From contig OX345641.1 in NCBI GenBank assembly GCA_947044365.1, forward strand, positions 4,930,460 to 4,994,459: a stretch of 64,000 nt of DNA, in the 5' to 3' direction. The stretch is from Petrosia ficiformis. Taxonomy: Eukaryota > Porifera > Demospongiae > Haplosclerida > Petrosiidae. A program made the translations under genes and the position numbers. How positions within the stretch are numbered: position 1 is the stretch's first letter; each line of letters starts with the position of its first letter. This document shows, in pieces, positions 23,521 to 35,922 of the stretch. The notes beneath the pieces were generated by a model that was given only the letters and a program-made list of their open reading frames with translations, had not been told where the DNA came from and did not search any database.

Positions 23521-25652
23521 CCCCGCTTCTTCGCTTAATTTACCAATAGCCCTTTCAGTTTTTTAATGTTGTAATTTTACAACATCCTGTCAGAGAGGAA
23601 GTGTATCCAACTTAATAGAATACTGAATTCAAACTGCTATTCACGGGATCTTGGATGTACCACGCCCCAAATTACTGTAGATTACGAGAGTATGCCAATG
23701 TGGTGGCGGCATGTCGGCATTCTATTGTCAAAAACGCCCACCCTTTGTTGGATGTGGTCGGGCGGTGCTTTGATTCAAGTGTCTGCCCTTTGATGTTACT
23801 TTGAAGTTAGCTTAGGGTACTTAAAAATAAAATAAATAAAAAAAGTAAAAGGAGATCAGAATGGGATGTTGATGTATGTGTGATGTATAGACTTGCTTTC
23901 TAGCTGGTTCTAGTGAGAGAGAAAGGGATGTTGGGAGAATAAGTGAAAAATACCGTTCGCTTGCAGACTTGAGTGGATGCTGTGCTTGCAGTAATTGGTA
24001 AGCAAGGTTGAGTGAGTGTTAGATTGCTCCAGGAGGTCCAGAAAGTTGCAAAGAAGCTGCATTTGTGATGCTGAGCCACACCTCACACATTATATGCTTG
24101 ATCAAGGTGGGTGTGGTTATAATAATTATAATAACCCATGAAAAGGCTGCTGGTTTTTCGGCGGCCCATTGGCCTAAATAACGACTACAGGGGGGGGGGG
24201 GGGGGGGGGATGTTAAAGGGGTGTCCCCCCCCGTTAATGCCGACGCAAATTGTGGTTCAGTGCCCCGCCCACGCACTCTAGTGGGTATTTCCCTGCTGTA
24301 AAACCTGGTGTAGCTGGTACCAACATGCGGTGGGGTCATCTTGTTTGCCACAGTTCCAGTCAAAAGAGGGAGAGCACTGCATTTGATTTAATCCTACAAA
24401 GCCATGCCCATCTGCAGACGTCTTTTACAACTCAGCTATGCGAGTTTGACCAGACATTTTCTGCTTGGTGTGTGAGAGTCTGACTGGCAAGACAACAGTT
24501 TTCTGCTGAATTAAACTATGAGTTATATTCTAATTTTCTGTTGCGAGTGACTACTCTATCTTCAGACTTTTGAAAGGTGAATAAACTAGCAAAACAACAA
24601 GTATAAGAGCTACGGGCTCCCTTGTTTGAAGTAGCTCCCTTTTTCACAGGTTATTTAATGAGTTTAGTAATTGCATACCAACATCTGCACCACATTCCTT
24701 ACTGAGCCATCGGAAGTACAGTGGTATTCAATGGGTGTTAACAATGGATAAACCTTCAAACACTTGCCCTGCTGTCTTCCTGCGAATAACAAAGGATAAT
24801 CTTTCATCTGGCTTTCTGGCAGCTCTTCATTCCAGCTATGTAAGTTTGAATCAAGAGTCTTGTAAAGTTTAACAGAAATAGAGCTCAAAATGTTGCTCCA
24901 TCTAACTAACTAACATCTAACTTGAACACCACTGTACTTACAGTGTTTCTACATACAATAACTGTATAACAGACCCTCCTTTCTCGTTTTAAATGGGAGG
25001 TGTTGGCTACGCAAGACTACCCAAAGATAGGAATGCAGTAGTGTATGAAATCATTAGCAAGTTAACAATGACTGTAGGAGATAACTGTAAAAATCTTGTT
25101 CAAATTTAATTTCTACTCTATTCTTCTTACACTGTGGTTCAGTGATCACATCAACACTTCATTCCTGCATCTGTTTCGAGCATCTATAACTTCATCTTTA
25201 AACACACGAGAACTGAACTATTTCAACTGAAACCTTCATGATTTATTTTATTTTTTTTTTTATAATTACGTTTATGCACCCGGTTATTATGTAATCTTCC
25301 CAAATGCTGTATTTTCTTGCTCAAATATATATTATGTTCATGCTTATAATGTGCAGAGTTTTTGTGGACAAAGTATTGCATAGAAATTGTGAATGAGTAG
25401 CATTGAGTATGTTTCAATATTGTCTTGTCAGCATTCAGGTCATTTAGCTGCTTAGGCTTTTTTACTGCTGTAGCCAATCTTCACTCTTGCTTCATGAGTA
25501 GTAATTTCTTTTCATACTACCACATAAGCCACCATGCTTGCAACAGGTTTGTAGTGAGGAAGCAAGGTGAAATTTATTTTGAATTGCCTTACACACTTTT
25601 TTGCATGAACAATGTTTTGTGTGAATTCAATAATGTTTTCTATATATTTTAG
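23521..25652. other. Gene-free stretch before GatA
   Basis: No conserved coding seen. It contains a G-run at about 24190-24209 followed by a C-run (potential hairpin) and a copy of the CAGACCCTCC-type small repeat at 24968-25020. The 114-residue minus ORF at 24019-24363 covers the G-run and has no known domain. I looked here for the N-terminal exons of GatA and did not find them. Confidence 0.5.
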
Positions 25653-27766
25653 GATATAACCTCAGTGATGTTGATGGTCTGACATTTGCTGTTAAAGATA
25701 ACTTGTGTACTAAGAATATAAAAACCACTTGTTCATCATCATGAATAATTTATAATGATTTATTTTGCACCCTTCAATTTGATAATTCTGGTGAGAACCC
25801 TACATTGTATAACTAAATAATTTACAACAACTGTTTACAGTATAATTAAACTGAACTTTATTGTGTTGTATTTCTATAGATTACACCCCTTCTTATACTG
25901 CTAGTGTGGTTCAATCACTGCAGTCATCAGGTGCTATTATGATGGGTAAAACTAACATGGATGAATTAGGAATGGGGTAATTCTTCTACCTGTGTTAAAT
26001 ATTTATTCTAAAAGGCATAGAAATGTCAGGGTTTTGCTATCATAGATAGTATCAATGAGTAGTTGCAATATTGCAATAACTGCAGGTCACTTATAGGCAA
26101 TAATTGCAAAACTTAAATTTCAATTTTGCACATCCCTAGAGTCTTATTTACAATTTCAAGTACAAAGTACAATCAAGTACTCAAAAAACGGTAGTCTAGT
26201 ACGAGTTCAAAAGTGCTTACCCATATCTGATGTTCTGTAAACTATTTGTTGTTTGAGTTGTTGATCCTGTAAATGGTTATGCATGTATGTATGTGCATGT
26301 GTGCTTGTGTTAATGTTCACTGTACTCACTGAAATCCTGTGGGATATTGTAATCTACACTAAGGGACAGGCACTTCTGGAACTTCAGACTTGGAAAGATA
26401 CTCCTCTCTAATGTGGGAACTAAATTAGCTCATTAGCATAGTCAAATGCTATATTAGACTGTTTATGGCAGAGCTATTTCAGTTTGTAGATACTTATATA
26501 AATATAAATGAATATAACTGCTTTTGATTATGAACAACAACGCATATGAAAAAAAAAAACAATTTGTGGATTATGTCACCTTTTAATTTCTAGATCTACA
26601 AATCTCTATAGTTGTCATGGTCCAGTTAGAAACCCTTGGTCTTCCTCACATAGCGTTACTGGAACTCATTCAATTGATAGGGTAGTCAGTGGAGGAAGTT
26701 CTGGAGGAAGTGCTGTTGCTGTAGCATCTGGAATGGTCGACTTGTAAGTGACTGATTAGTATGTTTGAATGTAGTAGTTAGTCTTGAAATGTAAACTTGA
26801 CAATGAGGCATTAATGTTTCAAACCAGTCACTCACTGCACCATCTTTTTCAAATAGTGGTAGAAATTAGCACACTAAAAACAGTACTTATTTGATTAATA
26901 ACTTATCGTTTTGTATTAGTGCTTTAGGGTCAGACACTGGAGGGTCAGTTCGAATTCCAGCATCATTCTGTGGTACTGTGGGTCTCAAACCTACATATGG
27001 TCATGTTTCTCGCTATGGATTAATACCACTGGCCAGTTCAATGGACACTATTGGTGTATTTTCATTGTCTACACTTACAGCAGCTAGTGTGTTCGATATT
27101 ATCAGTGGTTGGGATGTGAAGGACTCTACAACTATTCGAATGAAACACAAACCATGTTCAAAGGGATTTCAAATGCATGATGTCAAACAATTATTAGCAG
27201 ACATTAAGATTGGTGTGTTAAGGGTAAGAATATCTTCAGTGTATTAACTGCATGTTTGATAGGACTATACACTATATTCATTGTTCATCTATCTGCTCTA
27301 TTCTTGATTTGTCCATGAATTTTGTCAATATGTTGATCTGTTTATTACTATAATGTCCATCCACATTTTCATGCACTGGTACAAAAATCGAAAACTACAT
27401 AATTACTACCGTATAGCAGGAAAATTTGGCAAGGAATTTAATTTGGTGATTTGGTAAATCGCCAAATTACCAACTTATTTATTACTACATATATAGCTCA
27501 ACCCATTAAAGGTGTGGCCAACCAGCACGTGTCCAAAAGATAGTGTAGATCATTCAAGATTGACATGTAAATTAGTAGTTTTAACCATCCATTGTTAGTA
27601 AAATGTGATCTATAATGTTTATATTGCAGGGCTTCCTGCTATTAGTGTACCAGTTGGTTTTTGCAAAGAAGGATTTCCCCTTGGGTTACAAGTAATAAGA
27701 AGATGGATGGATGAAGTAACTCTGATGAAAGTGGCTAGAGCTATTGAATTGATAATAAATTCTTGA
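25653..27766 (+). pseudogene. QRSL1: Amidotransferase subunit A (GatA/QRSL1), broken
   Basis: Five exons (25653-25790, 25880-25976, 26594-26743, 26920-27223, 27630-27766) give an amidase-signature protein. GatA/QRSL1 makes Gln-tRNA(Gln) in mitochondria by amidating misacylated Glu-tRNA, with GatB and GatC. The catalytic triad is visible: Lys in FAVKDN, cis-Ser in GGSSGGS, and the nucleophile Ser in [16 protein letters not shown]. The end has GLPAISVPVGF and FPLGLQVI, then a stop. Junctions 2-3 and 3-4 match in phase. Problems: a stop after TTCSSS at 25742 inside exon 1; exon 4 ends in phase 0 but exon 5 needs phase 1; and some 170 residues normally between IGVLR and GLPAIS are missing although only about 400 bases separate the exons. 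The N-terminal 60 or so residues are not found either. Probably a pseudogene copy. Confidence 0.8.
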
Positions 27767-28656
27767 AAATACTGTGATGACTCAATATTTAGTCACATAT
27801 TTAAACTAAAATTAACATTAATTTTTGTTTTGCTTTTGAACTTGACGTTAAATGGGGGACATTTGTACATTACTATTGAGATAGACTAGAACTTTCCAGG
27901 GAGATGTTCTGCACTAAATTGATCTATGCAATGTGTCCCAAGATACTATCATTTATATGAAATAGATACACGTCTGGGGATAGAGAGAATCTACTCTGAA
28001 CTGAGGAAAGTTCAGTGTTACTGTTTAATGTAAGATTTATAGTGTGCAGAACTGACTGTCCCATTTTATAATACCAAAAATTATTCAAAGAACATAACTG
28101 AGTGAGGATCAATGATATAATTAATACAAATTATTTGTGTCAAACGGATCATTATGAAACCACAGAAAATTAATCGTTGAACAAAATCTCGTACTAACAA
28201 AATCAGAAACAATTTTCAAATCCTTTTTATAATAGCAAAAGAAACGATATGAATAAAATCAAAAACCACACAACTAAGACACATAAAATCTTGTTTTTTC
28301 TCCAAATACTGAATTTGAAGGTCTTCCACAGAGCAGCAAACCATGTGAATGACAAAGAAGGACGGCTGTGGTAGAAATATAAAGCAATGCAGTGTTCCTT
28401 TTCAATATTCCAATCCGTAATCAAAGTTAAATTACAATGATATTTGGGTTTCATATCCCCTCTAGAATTCAGGACAATTTGTTTCAGCATGCAACACAAG
28501 CCTTCTGGGGCCTAAATTTAAAACATTTCCTGGGGGAGCATACCCCCACAACCTCTAAGGAGAAGTGTGCTTCACATGAGTGATTCTTTCTCTTCCCTAA
28601 CACAAAATCCTGTATCCCCCTTGCTGTATAAAACCCTGCTGGGTAATAATTATTAC
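27767..28656. other. Gene-free stretch after GatA
   Basis: AT-rich DNA with no conserved coding on either strand. Two minus-strand ORFs under 100 residues lack recognisable features. Confidence 0.5.
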
Positions 28657-28940
28657 TAGGGCTGGGATGATAATCAATTGATATTAAAAATTCTTCTGAT
28701 TATTGATTATAAGTCTGTGGTATCGATTATGTTAATTATTCCAGAAGACATACTTTTCAAGCATGTGATGGCAAATAATGTATACAATATGGAAGTGATG
28801 GGAAGCCTTTTTGATCATCAAATGGGAGTAGTATCAATTGATTCAATTGGCCTAATTACTTCTGCTGATTTTAATCGATTATCAATCCATTTGAAGTTAG
28901 TGATAATCAATTTCAGAATCTCAGCCAATTCCCAGCCCTA
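28657..28940. mobile_element. hAT-type MITE
   Basis: It begins TAGGGCTGGGATGAT and ends CCCAGCCCTA, with inner palindromic ATTATCAATTG/CGATTATCAAT text. Flanking bases ATTATTAC and ATTATTAT differ at one of eight positions, consistent with the 8-base target duplication of hAT elements. A second copy, interrupted by another element, lies at 54472-55038. The ORF at 28678-28941 is a shadow of the repeat. Confidence 0.8.
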
Positions 28941-29255
28941 ATTATTATGTACACTTTAGACAGGAAATAATAATGAAAAATGCATGCATTGTTACTTACT
29001 CTGGTTTTTTCAATTCAGGGTATTGATTGGGTTCCTCTCTTCCTTTTCCAGCTGGATGAAGTTTTTCTTCTTCTGTCAGCAACTCAAACCAAACATGTAG
29101 CTTGCCCTATTAAGAAAATGACACTGAATTCTTTTTCTACATTCATAAAGTTTTGAAATTTAACTTGAAAGTGGAGCGCTCATACCATTTTGTATTCAAT
29201 AAGGTTTTGAAGCATGAGTCAGGTGGACTCCAAAATGATTAGTGTTTGCACAATA

Positions 29256-29762
29256 CAGTGTAGTCCACATAATTCGAATCCGCTTACCTCGAATTATCGC
29301 TTAATTCAAATAAATCATGGATCCCACCATAGAATTAATACAAAAATTCGAATGGAAAACCTCGTCTAATTCGAAATCTCAATTCATCTACTGTGCATGT
29401 GCATTTTAGTGTTATCTAGACCATGCTGTTCCTAACTACGTTGTGTAGGCCTATCTTTAGTCTTCTAACTGAGACTGATTCTTTAGGCTTCGGGATCAGA
29501 ACAATGGCAAGTAAGAAGAAAACATATAAATCTCTGCCAATTAAGCGTAAGCTAGAAATTTAGATACTGAACTTATGAAATATCCCAATAGTGTGTATAC
29601 TCAAACACTGATTACTGATTATATACATGTACATTCTGATAATTAGTACTTTTTTTCTAATAATAAGAAAATTCAATTTAAATGGATTCTTTTAATTCAT
29701 ATTTTTTGATAATTCAAATTTTCTGCTTGCATTTTGAGATTCAAATTATGTGGACTACACTG
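29256..29762 (+). mobile_element. Tigger/pogo deletion derivative
   Basis: Terminal inverted repeats CAGTGTAGTCCACATAATTC and its near-complement GTGGACTACACTG bound 507 bases, and TA dinucleotides flank both ends, as for Tc1/mariner elements. Inside, an ATG at about 29503 opens MASKKKTYKSLPIKRKLEI and then stops: the start of a CENP-B-like helix-turn-helix typical of pogo/Tigger transposases. The catalytic domain is deleted, so this copy is non-autonomous. Confidence 0.85.
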
Positions 29763-30268
29763 TAAATGTGTCATCAAGCCCTAAAATCAAACTGCAGTGC
29801 CAAATAAGAAGCTCTTTTGTTGGGCTAATGGTGTCATGATAGATTGAAATAGATTGTTTTGCTTTTACTATATATTACTTACATTTTTAGTTTTCATTCA
29901 TATTTTCAAGGGTTGACTAATACTTGCTATTTTGTCTACTCCCAATTGTCTACTACAATTTCTTTTGTGCTGGAATAGCTAGCTTTCATTATCATTTCAA
30001 TCCTAATAAATTCTTCATTGTTATACTAAGTATTACAATAATTCAATCATTTGATTGATAGACTAAAAGAGAACCATAGGGTCTCACATAGTTAGGGTTC
30101 TACTCCAAATCAAATGTCTTTCAGATTGGAACCCTAACTATGTGAGACCTTATGCTAAGTTATCGTAGTACTTCATATAACAATGAAGAATTTATTAGGA
30201 TTCAGCATCGACATTTTGAAACAAATGGCACACCATAAATGTAGATAGGGGAATGTTGTCACGAACTC

Positions 30269-30407
30269 AGTTAAAGAACCTGCTGCATTATGGAAAATAC
30301 AGCATGAGACAAGCATGCAGCATGAGCGAATTGAGTTTTGTATGCTTGTCTTTTCCACACATCTCGTGCTGTAATTTCCATAATGCACTTGAAGAGATAC
30401 TTTAACT
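30269..30407. repeat. Palindromic foldback MITE
   Basis: AGTTAAAG, GCATTATGGAAAATACAGCA and GACAAGCATGCAGCA on the left are answered by TGTATGCTTGTC, GTGCTGTAATTTCCATAATG and CTTTAACT on the right. A related copy is at 45962-46114. Confidence 0.75.
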
Positions 30408-31171
30408 ATGTTCATACAGGGGCTAGCTAAGTGTATCACATTGCTACTACACTGAATTGATATACACTTACAGTAAGAGCCTTCTCTCCTCTGCCTTTTA
30501 ATTTATAGACAGGTAGCCAACCTCTAGCACGTCTCATCTCAACAAGATTAATATGCCTGCAGATATTCAATAGGCATAAAATGAAAATGAAACAAAATGT
30601 ATAATCAGAAAGTTGAGAAATACTGAAGCCAAAGAGACTGAATGAGTGGACACAAAGAATATTCACTGATATATGTGATGCAATACATGAGAGAATACAT
30701 TGACAGTGATAGTTCATCAGCTGTGTGATACTTCAAGGTAATTAGATTATTACTTGTTGTTGCCTACTTGCTAAAATTTAAACATTTAAATACAACAGTA
30801 GGTTTGAATCATTGGATGATAAAATGACAAAATTCTGCCCGCTATGAAAAGTGTCAACTCACTAATTTATTGTTTGTGTAGATAATTTAATATTTGCTGT
30901 AATAGCAACTCCCCACACTCACTATATTCATTTTTGATATAACACAATAGTACATGAGAGTGATTACTTACTTAACTATTCATTCATGGGTATAACAACT
31001 TTGGAGGAGTATGTGACCACCATGTTGAGTTGTTCACTAGATTAAACACATTTACAATTTTATTAGGAGTAGCAGTGACCGAACTCATAATACAATGACT
31101 GATTTTAATTAACTTGTTTCATGATTTGTATAGTTAAATATTGTGATTAAGAACTTTTTTTTCATCTTCAG

Positions 31172-34100
31172 GGAGAACTAACAGTATGTGAAGTAACAGA
31201 TGACTCTATTCATGAACTACCAGAGATATATCCACAGGAAGTTATTGTAGAGTTAACATTGTAAAGGTGACTATTATTTAGGTGTAAAAATACACTAATT
31301 ATTAGCTATAAACTAGACTCTATAACTTCACAAGGTTGGTTTGTTTCTGCCTCCTTACTATTTTGAATATGTGTAGCTAATGAACAGTACCATATTATCG
31401 ATAATCATTAGCATTGTAAGTACTTCAAAAGTTACTGCTGTGAGCCGTGCATTTTGCTATTACCATAACTACAAAGTCTAAGCATACCAAACTCAAACTT
31501 CATTCGAAGGAAAGGCAGCCTTAACTATCATCAAATGTATGACATTTGCTGTAATGTATTGTGAATCCTGATGATTTGATGTTTCATACTTTACACATGA
31601 TAAAATCAAATTCTTCAAGTTAGATTGTAAGCCAGTATTCTACTTCACAATTCTATTGGCAGCATCAAAGGTATTACATTTTGTTGTACAAATACTGATT
31701 GTAAATGGAGCAGTAGAGTGACTGCCTTGATATTTGCCATGTTTTGATACTCTTTCATTGAAATTATGAAGTTATGAAATTATGATTTGTTGACATTAGT
31801 ATTGATGTGCGATATCATATAGTGTGAAGAATGATTCAAAATAAGTGTTCAGTAATTTTTGTCCCTTACATGCATATGTCTGCATTGATCAAACTGGAAC
31901 ACATAGTTGATCGGTAGCCAGTAGTAAACTTTCATTGAAGTAATTTTGTAGATATGGGGCATTAAATTAAATTTTGATGGAATAAAAATTCTCAATATAG
32001 CAGAATTTGCTATGTTGCCACTACTATTATATTAGCTTACTGATATTATTACTTTCAGGGAATTGATCTCCGAGCTCGTGATATAGGAGGATCAGTAAGG
32101 AATAGATGGATGGATGAATTGATATATTGCATAAAATGATTATAATTTAGCTTCTGCAAGAATTTGAGATGATAATTATTTTTTTGTAATGCATGTGAGA
32201 ATACATCCTTAGTTTGACTTAAATACATCAAAGAGTTTGAGCTACTATTCTGTAAGGAAGGGCTGGTATAGCATTCTGTAAAAATTAAAATTAAGCGAGC
32301 AGTGGGCTTAAAATTTTCAGTCTGATTGATTGACACATGGGTAGTTCTAAGACTCGTACATTACTAAGAATAACAGTCTATCTCTATATCAGAGCCACAA
32401 TGACATGTTGCTAATCTAATGACACTTCACATTCACATGATTCTTTTAATGTTGCAAATGACTTTGTTGCTCTTGAGAGTCAATAGAATCAAGCCATGCC
32501 CCCTCATGAATGTTAATTAGCTGTGCTGGTGTGCTATATATACTGCCTATTTTATTGTTGCTCTGGACCTTCGTATGTATACGACATGACTATATACGTT
32601 CCTTGCGCAAACTGAAGATCCACAGAAATCTGCAGATTGCACAATACTAATTGTGCAATTTGCAGATTGTACAATACAAACTGTTGAACCACAAGCAACC
32701 ACAAATCCCAAAGATAGCCTTTGATGTTCAGTAAATGATTATTACACTGTCCATAAATAGCACATACTATACTCATTATTAAAAACTCCAATGACACAAC
32801 TAAACTAAATATTTTTTCACAAAAAGTGTGAAACCAGTATCTGGCACATAGCCATGTTTTCTTCTTGTCCTTTGGTGCTCGACAATGGCAATATGACAAT
32901 GGCAATAAACTAGGATGGTAAACCATTTCAAAACAAGCATAGTTTCTGTTGTTGAAGTGCAGGAAAAATGGTGAGCTGTTTTTTAAGAAAACACTGTGAA
33001 TTAATCGTTTTAAAAGAAGAAACTTTTTACTTGTTCAACGTGTTACAAATGACTTGTTTATTTTGCTTTTCTCTTCATCGTTTGTTTTTAATAACTCCTT
33101 TTTAATCAATAATTCTAAAATAATTATATTATATATTAGTTTTTGTTTTGTTGTACTCATTTCTTCTTTGTTTTTAGTCCATTAATACAACGAGGGAAGG
33201 ACTGTGGTTGTTGTATACTTGTGGTTCAACAGTTTGCGCAATTAGTATTGTGCAATCTGCTGATTGGCACGCATTCTGTGGATCTTCAGTTTGCTCAACA
33301 CAATCTACAGATTGTCATGCATTCTGTGGATCTTCAGTTTGCTCAACACAATCTACAGATTGGCAAAACATATTATATCAGTGAAGCTGAGGCAGCAGAA
33401 TAGGGATGTGGAGGTGATTAGCTTCTCATAATTAAATATATGTTTCATGATGTCATGGTGTATATGTAGTGAAGGAAGTTGAATTTGCATGGGTCTTGGG
33501 TTACTCAGGGGCATGGCACAACAACAAGAACATGCAGACTAGCATGTGGAAAGAATACAAAAATTATGAAAATAACTAAATTTTGAAAGGTAAAGAAGAG
33601 AAGGACTAGTGACAGTAGGTTGTTGAATTTGGAGTTCCAAGAAAGAATCTTGTCATTTATAAAATCAAAATAAAATTATGGTCGTAGGGAAATTAAAGAA
33701 CAACCTTAAATATATTCATCAAACGGAACTGTGATATAATTAGGAACGAACCAAAAAACATTGGATTATCAATTTTGTTTATCTGATATGCAGATAAAAG
33801 ATATTTGTAAACATTAAACAAAGTGTCCTTCAGTTTTGTTCTTCAAACACAAGGATGCAACAATGTTGTGTGGAATCTTTCTGCGTAATCAAGGCTGCTA
33901 GAATCCTTTGTAAACATTTTTTACTCACCATATTGAAATAATCAGATAATACTACACTCTATAATATTATGTTTGTAATAATTATAGGCTTACCCTTACG
34001 TGAAAGTAGTTGTTGGAAAGAAGGTGATGTCAGACAAGATAAATTTTATGGTTGATAAACAAAATGCAGTGTTTGGACGTGTGTTTGAATTACCTGCTCT

Positions 34101-34831
34101 TCTTCCATATGATAATAAACTAACAATATCTGTCATGGATCATGATTACCTCTCAGTGGATGATGTCATTGGTATGTACATAGCTTATAATAGATACATG
34201 TACAGTAATTTCTTCATACAACACTCGAATTATGTACATGCTAGAAGATAAAAAAAAACTCATTTTGATGCGTGGATGCTTTCAATGAATATTATATTAT
34301 ATTGTAATTATATTACATACATTTATAAAATGCGCATTAGAGCTACAGACTGATTCATACAATAATAGCTTAGTTGAAATACATTGCAATGGGTATGCAA
34401 GTACCATTAAAACATAATAGTTTGTTAGGTTTCTTGCATAAGAAAGTCGTCAGCAATGATTAATGGTCATCACACTGTAATCACAGAGATACTAATTCTC
34501 TATAATTATATTCAATATCATAGGCTCAACTACAATTGACTTAGAAAATCGTTTTTTGAGTTTGCATCGTCCATTGTGTGGACTACCAGAATCTTTTCCA
34601 GGTAACAGTATGATAATTATAAGAACAGACAGGGTTTCAGGAAGAAATTAAATGATTGTATAGATTGCTATATTAGATAATAAAACAAATCAGAAGAAAG
34701 TATAAACAAATTGTTTTATTTATTTCAATCCTTTGATTCTAATTACTAGTTCTGGTCCAAATCATTGGCGTGACTTTATGACACCAGTTGACTTGTTGAA
34801 TCATGAACCAATTTGGGAAAATAGGCAGAAA
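31172..34831 (+). pseudogene. Ferlin C2 domain exons, opposite strand
   Basis: Exons 31172-31266, 32059-32094, 33988-34171, 34524-34601 and 34750-34831 encode one ferlin C2 domain: YCRVNIVK, GIDLRARDIGGS, AYPYVKVVVGKK, FGRVFELPALLPYDNKL, VMDHDYLSVDDVIG, IDLENRFLSL and CGLPES, SGPNHWRDFM. This matches the C2E region of dysferlin-like proteins. Junctions 2-3 and 3-4 fit exactly. The first exon must slip frame between LPEIYPQEV and YCRVNIVK, and the junction before SGPNHW lacks one base. In the loop that normally reads DPYVKV the aspartate is tyrosine (AYPYVKV), removing a Ca2+ ligand, while DHD in the second loop remains. These exons point opposite to the C-terminal exons at 29.0-30.6 kb. A large inverted repeat lies in the intron at 32.6-33.3 kb. 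Confidence 0.75.
32595..33370. repeat. Inverted repeat with tandem minisatellite arm
   Basis: The text at 32600-32705 is matched in reverse complement by 33208-33312 (for example GTGGTTCAACAGTTTG, TAGTATTGTGCAATCTGC, TGTGGATCTTCAGTTTGC). The right arm continues as two near-identical units of about 52 bases (GCATTCTGTGGATCTTCAG ... CTACAGATTG). The arms are about 500 bases apart and could form a long hairpin inside the ferlin intron. ORFs at 32552-32926 and 33143-33403 are its translations. Confidence 0.75.
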
Positions 34832-34904
34832 GTAAGAGTGATGTCCAGTATTGCCTACAGCAGTCCTATGACTACTCAGGACAGTCCTGTTCTATATCCA
34901 ATGC

Positions 34905-35245
34905 ACTAGAGGTAACCTTGTATCTGGAGGATTCCTCCATGGGAGTACTAGGACAGTACAAGGGACATCCCTTCAACTATGTATAGGGTAACCATGTGTC
35001 CGGAGGATCCTTTAAGGGAAGTACTAAGACAGTGCAAGGGACATCCCTTCAACTATGCATTAGGATAATCATGTGTCCAGAGGATCCTTTAAAGGAAGTA
35101 CTAGGACATTATAACTGACATCCTTTCAACAATGTATGAAGATAACCATGTGTCCGGAGGATCCTTTTAAGGAATTCTCAGTCTAGGACATCGCTTCAAC
35201 AAAGCTATATAGTATCCCGAGGATTTTTGAAGAGATTCTCAGGAC
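34905..35245. repeat. Minisatellite, about 75 bp units
   Basis: Roughly five units carry AACCATGTGTCCGGAGGATCC, TTTAAGGGAAGTACTA, GGACAT and CCCTTCAACTATG, with increasing divergence toward 35245. It begins just after the last plus-strand ferlin exon, at the presumed edge of the inverted segment. Confidence 0.85.
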
Positions 35246-35589
35246 ATACACTTGATCATTATACTAAAGTGACCAAAGTCACTGACTATAATAGACGTCG
35301 GGGTTTATAATATTTTGACAATATGGTGCACCAATTCAGAGTAAATATATATTTGTGAGGAAAATGATGAAGAGAAAACAATATACAAATGTGCGTATAA
35401 CAATAGCATTTGTAGTACATGTATAGACTAAATATGGAAGGAGTAAATAAGTGATAATGTATCAACAGAATGGAGTTGAACATCCTCAGTGCTTCTTCCT
35501 TGGAGAAGTCCTATAGGTCACTTGCCTGCAATCAGATTGTGTTCAACTGTTCATTATAATTTAGCAATTTACCATTAACCGTCGCTTAC

Positions 35590-35922
35590 CAGGCAACATC
35601 AGTGTCATTATATGCTGTAATGTACTCTGGCACAGAAACACTGTATTTCATCAGCTTTTTGGGCATTTCAGATGCTCCATCATGGTCATCATCAGCAGGA
35701 GCTAGACGTTTTGTAAACTTGTAGAGCTATTGTGTGACATAATTACATGTACATGTATATCATTAGAAGTCATTGATCTATTTATGATTATCCTTACTCG
35801 GTGACGGCGGGCACATCCTCTCCTGTCCTTCTTCCTTTTCTTAACTATATCTAATTGTGCTCCAGCTCCTGATAACTCTCTGTAGGAGCGCTTTTGTGTT
35901 TCAAACTGGCGATGAATTGCAC
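35590..35922 (-). CDS. Two unassigned exons
   Basis: Minus-strand exons 35922-35798 and 35726-35590 have good acceptors and GTAAGG/GTAAGC donors and join in phase 0. They read AIHRQFETQKRSYRELSG, AGAQLDIVKKRKKDRRGC, ARRHR, then LYKFTKRLAPADDDHDG, ASEMPKKLMKYSVSVPEYI, TAYNDTDVAW. The first half looks like a basic coiled coil; the second has an acidic turn. I do not recognise a family. They lie just downstream of the P-element-type exons on the same strand but I cannot join them in phase with confidence. They could be later exons of that gene or part of another host gene. Confidence 0.5.

Larger units (their letters stand above)
29000..30556 (-). pseudogene. Ferlin C-terminal exons
   Basis: Two minus-strand exons join in phase 0: 30556-30472, then 29106-29000. 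The first reads NLVEMRRARGWLPVYKLKG and ends GEKALT; the second starts GKLHVWFELLTEEEK and contains PAGKGREEPNQYPELKKP. In dysferlin, myoferlin and relatives the blocks RGWWP and AGKGRDEPN-x-P-x-L lie at the end of the last C2 domain, just before the transmembrane anchor. Ferlins are large tail-anchored proteins with several C2 domains for Ca2+-dependent membrane fusion and repair. The anchor exon expected below 29000 is not seen. The C2 exons that should precede these lie nearby but on the other strand (31172-34831). A Tigger MITE fills much of the intron. Called a pseudogene because the gene is not continuous. Confidence 0.7.

Noticed and set aside
24019..24363. 114-residue minus ORF
   Set aside because: Crosses a G-run and G/C-rich low-complexity DNA, no splice context, no domain.
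30436..30717. Whole 93-residue minus ORF as one protein
   Set aside because: Only the part between the splice sites (30472-30556) is ferlin-like; the rest is intron.
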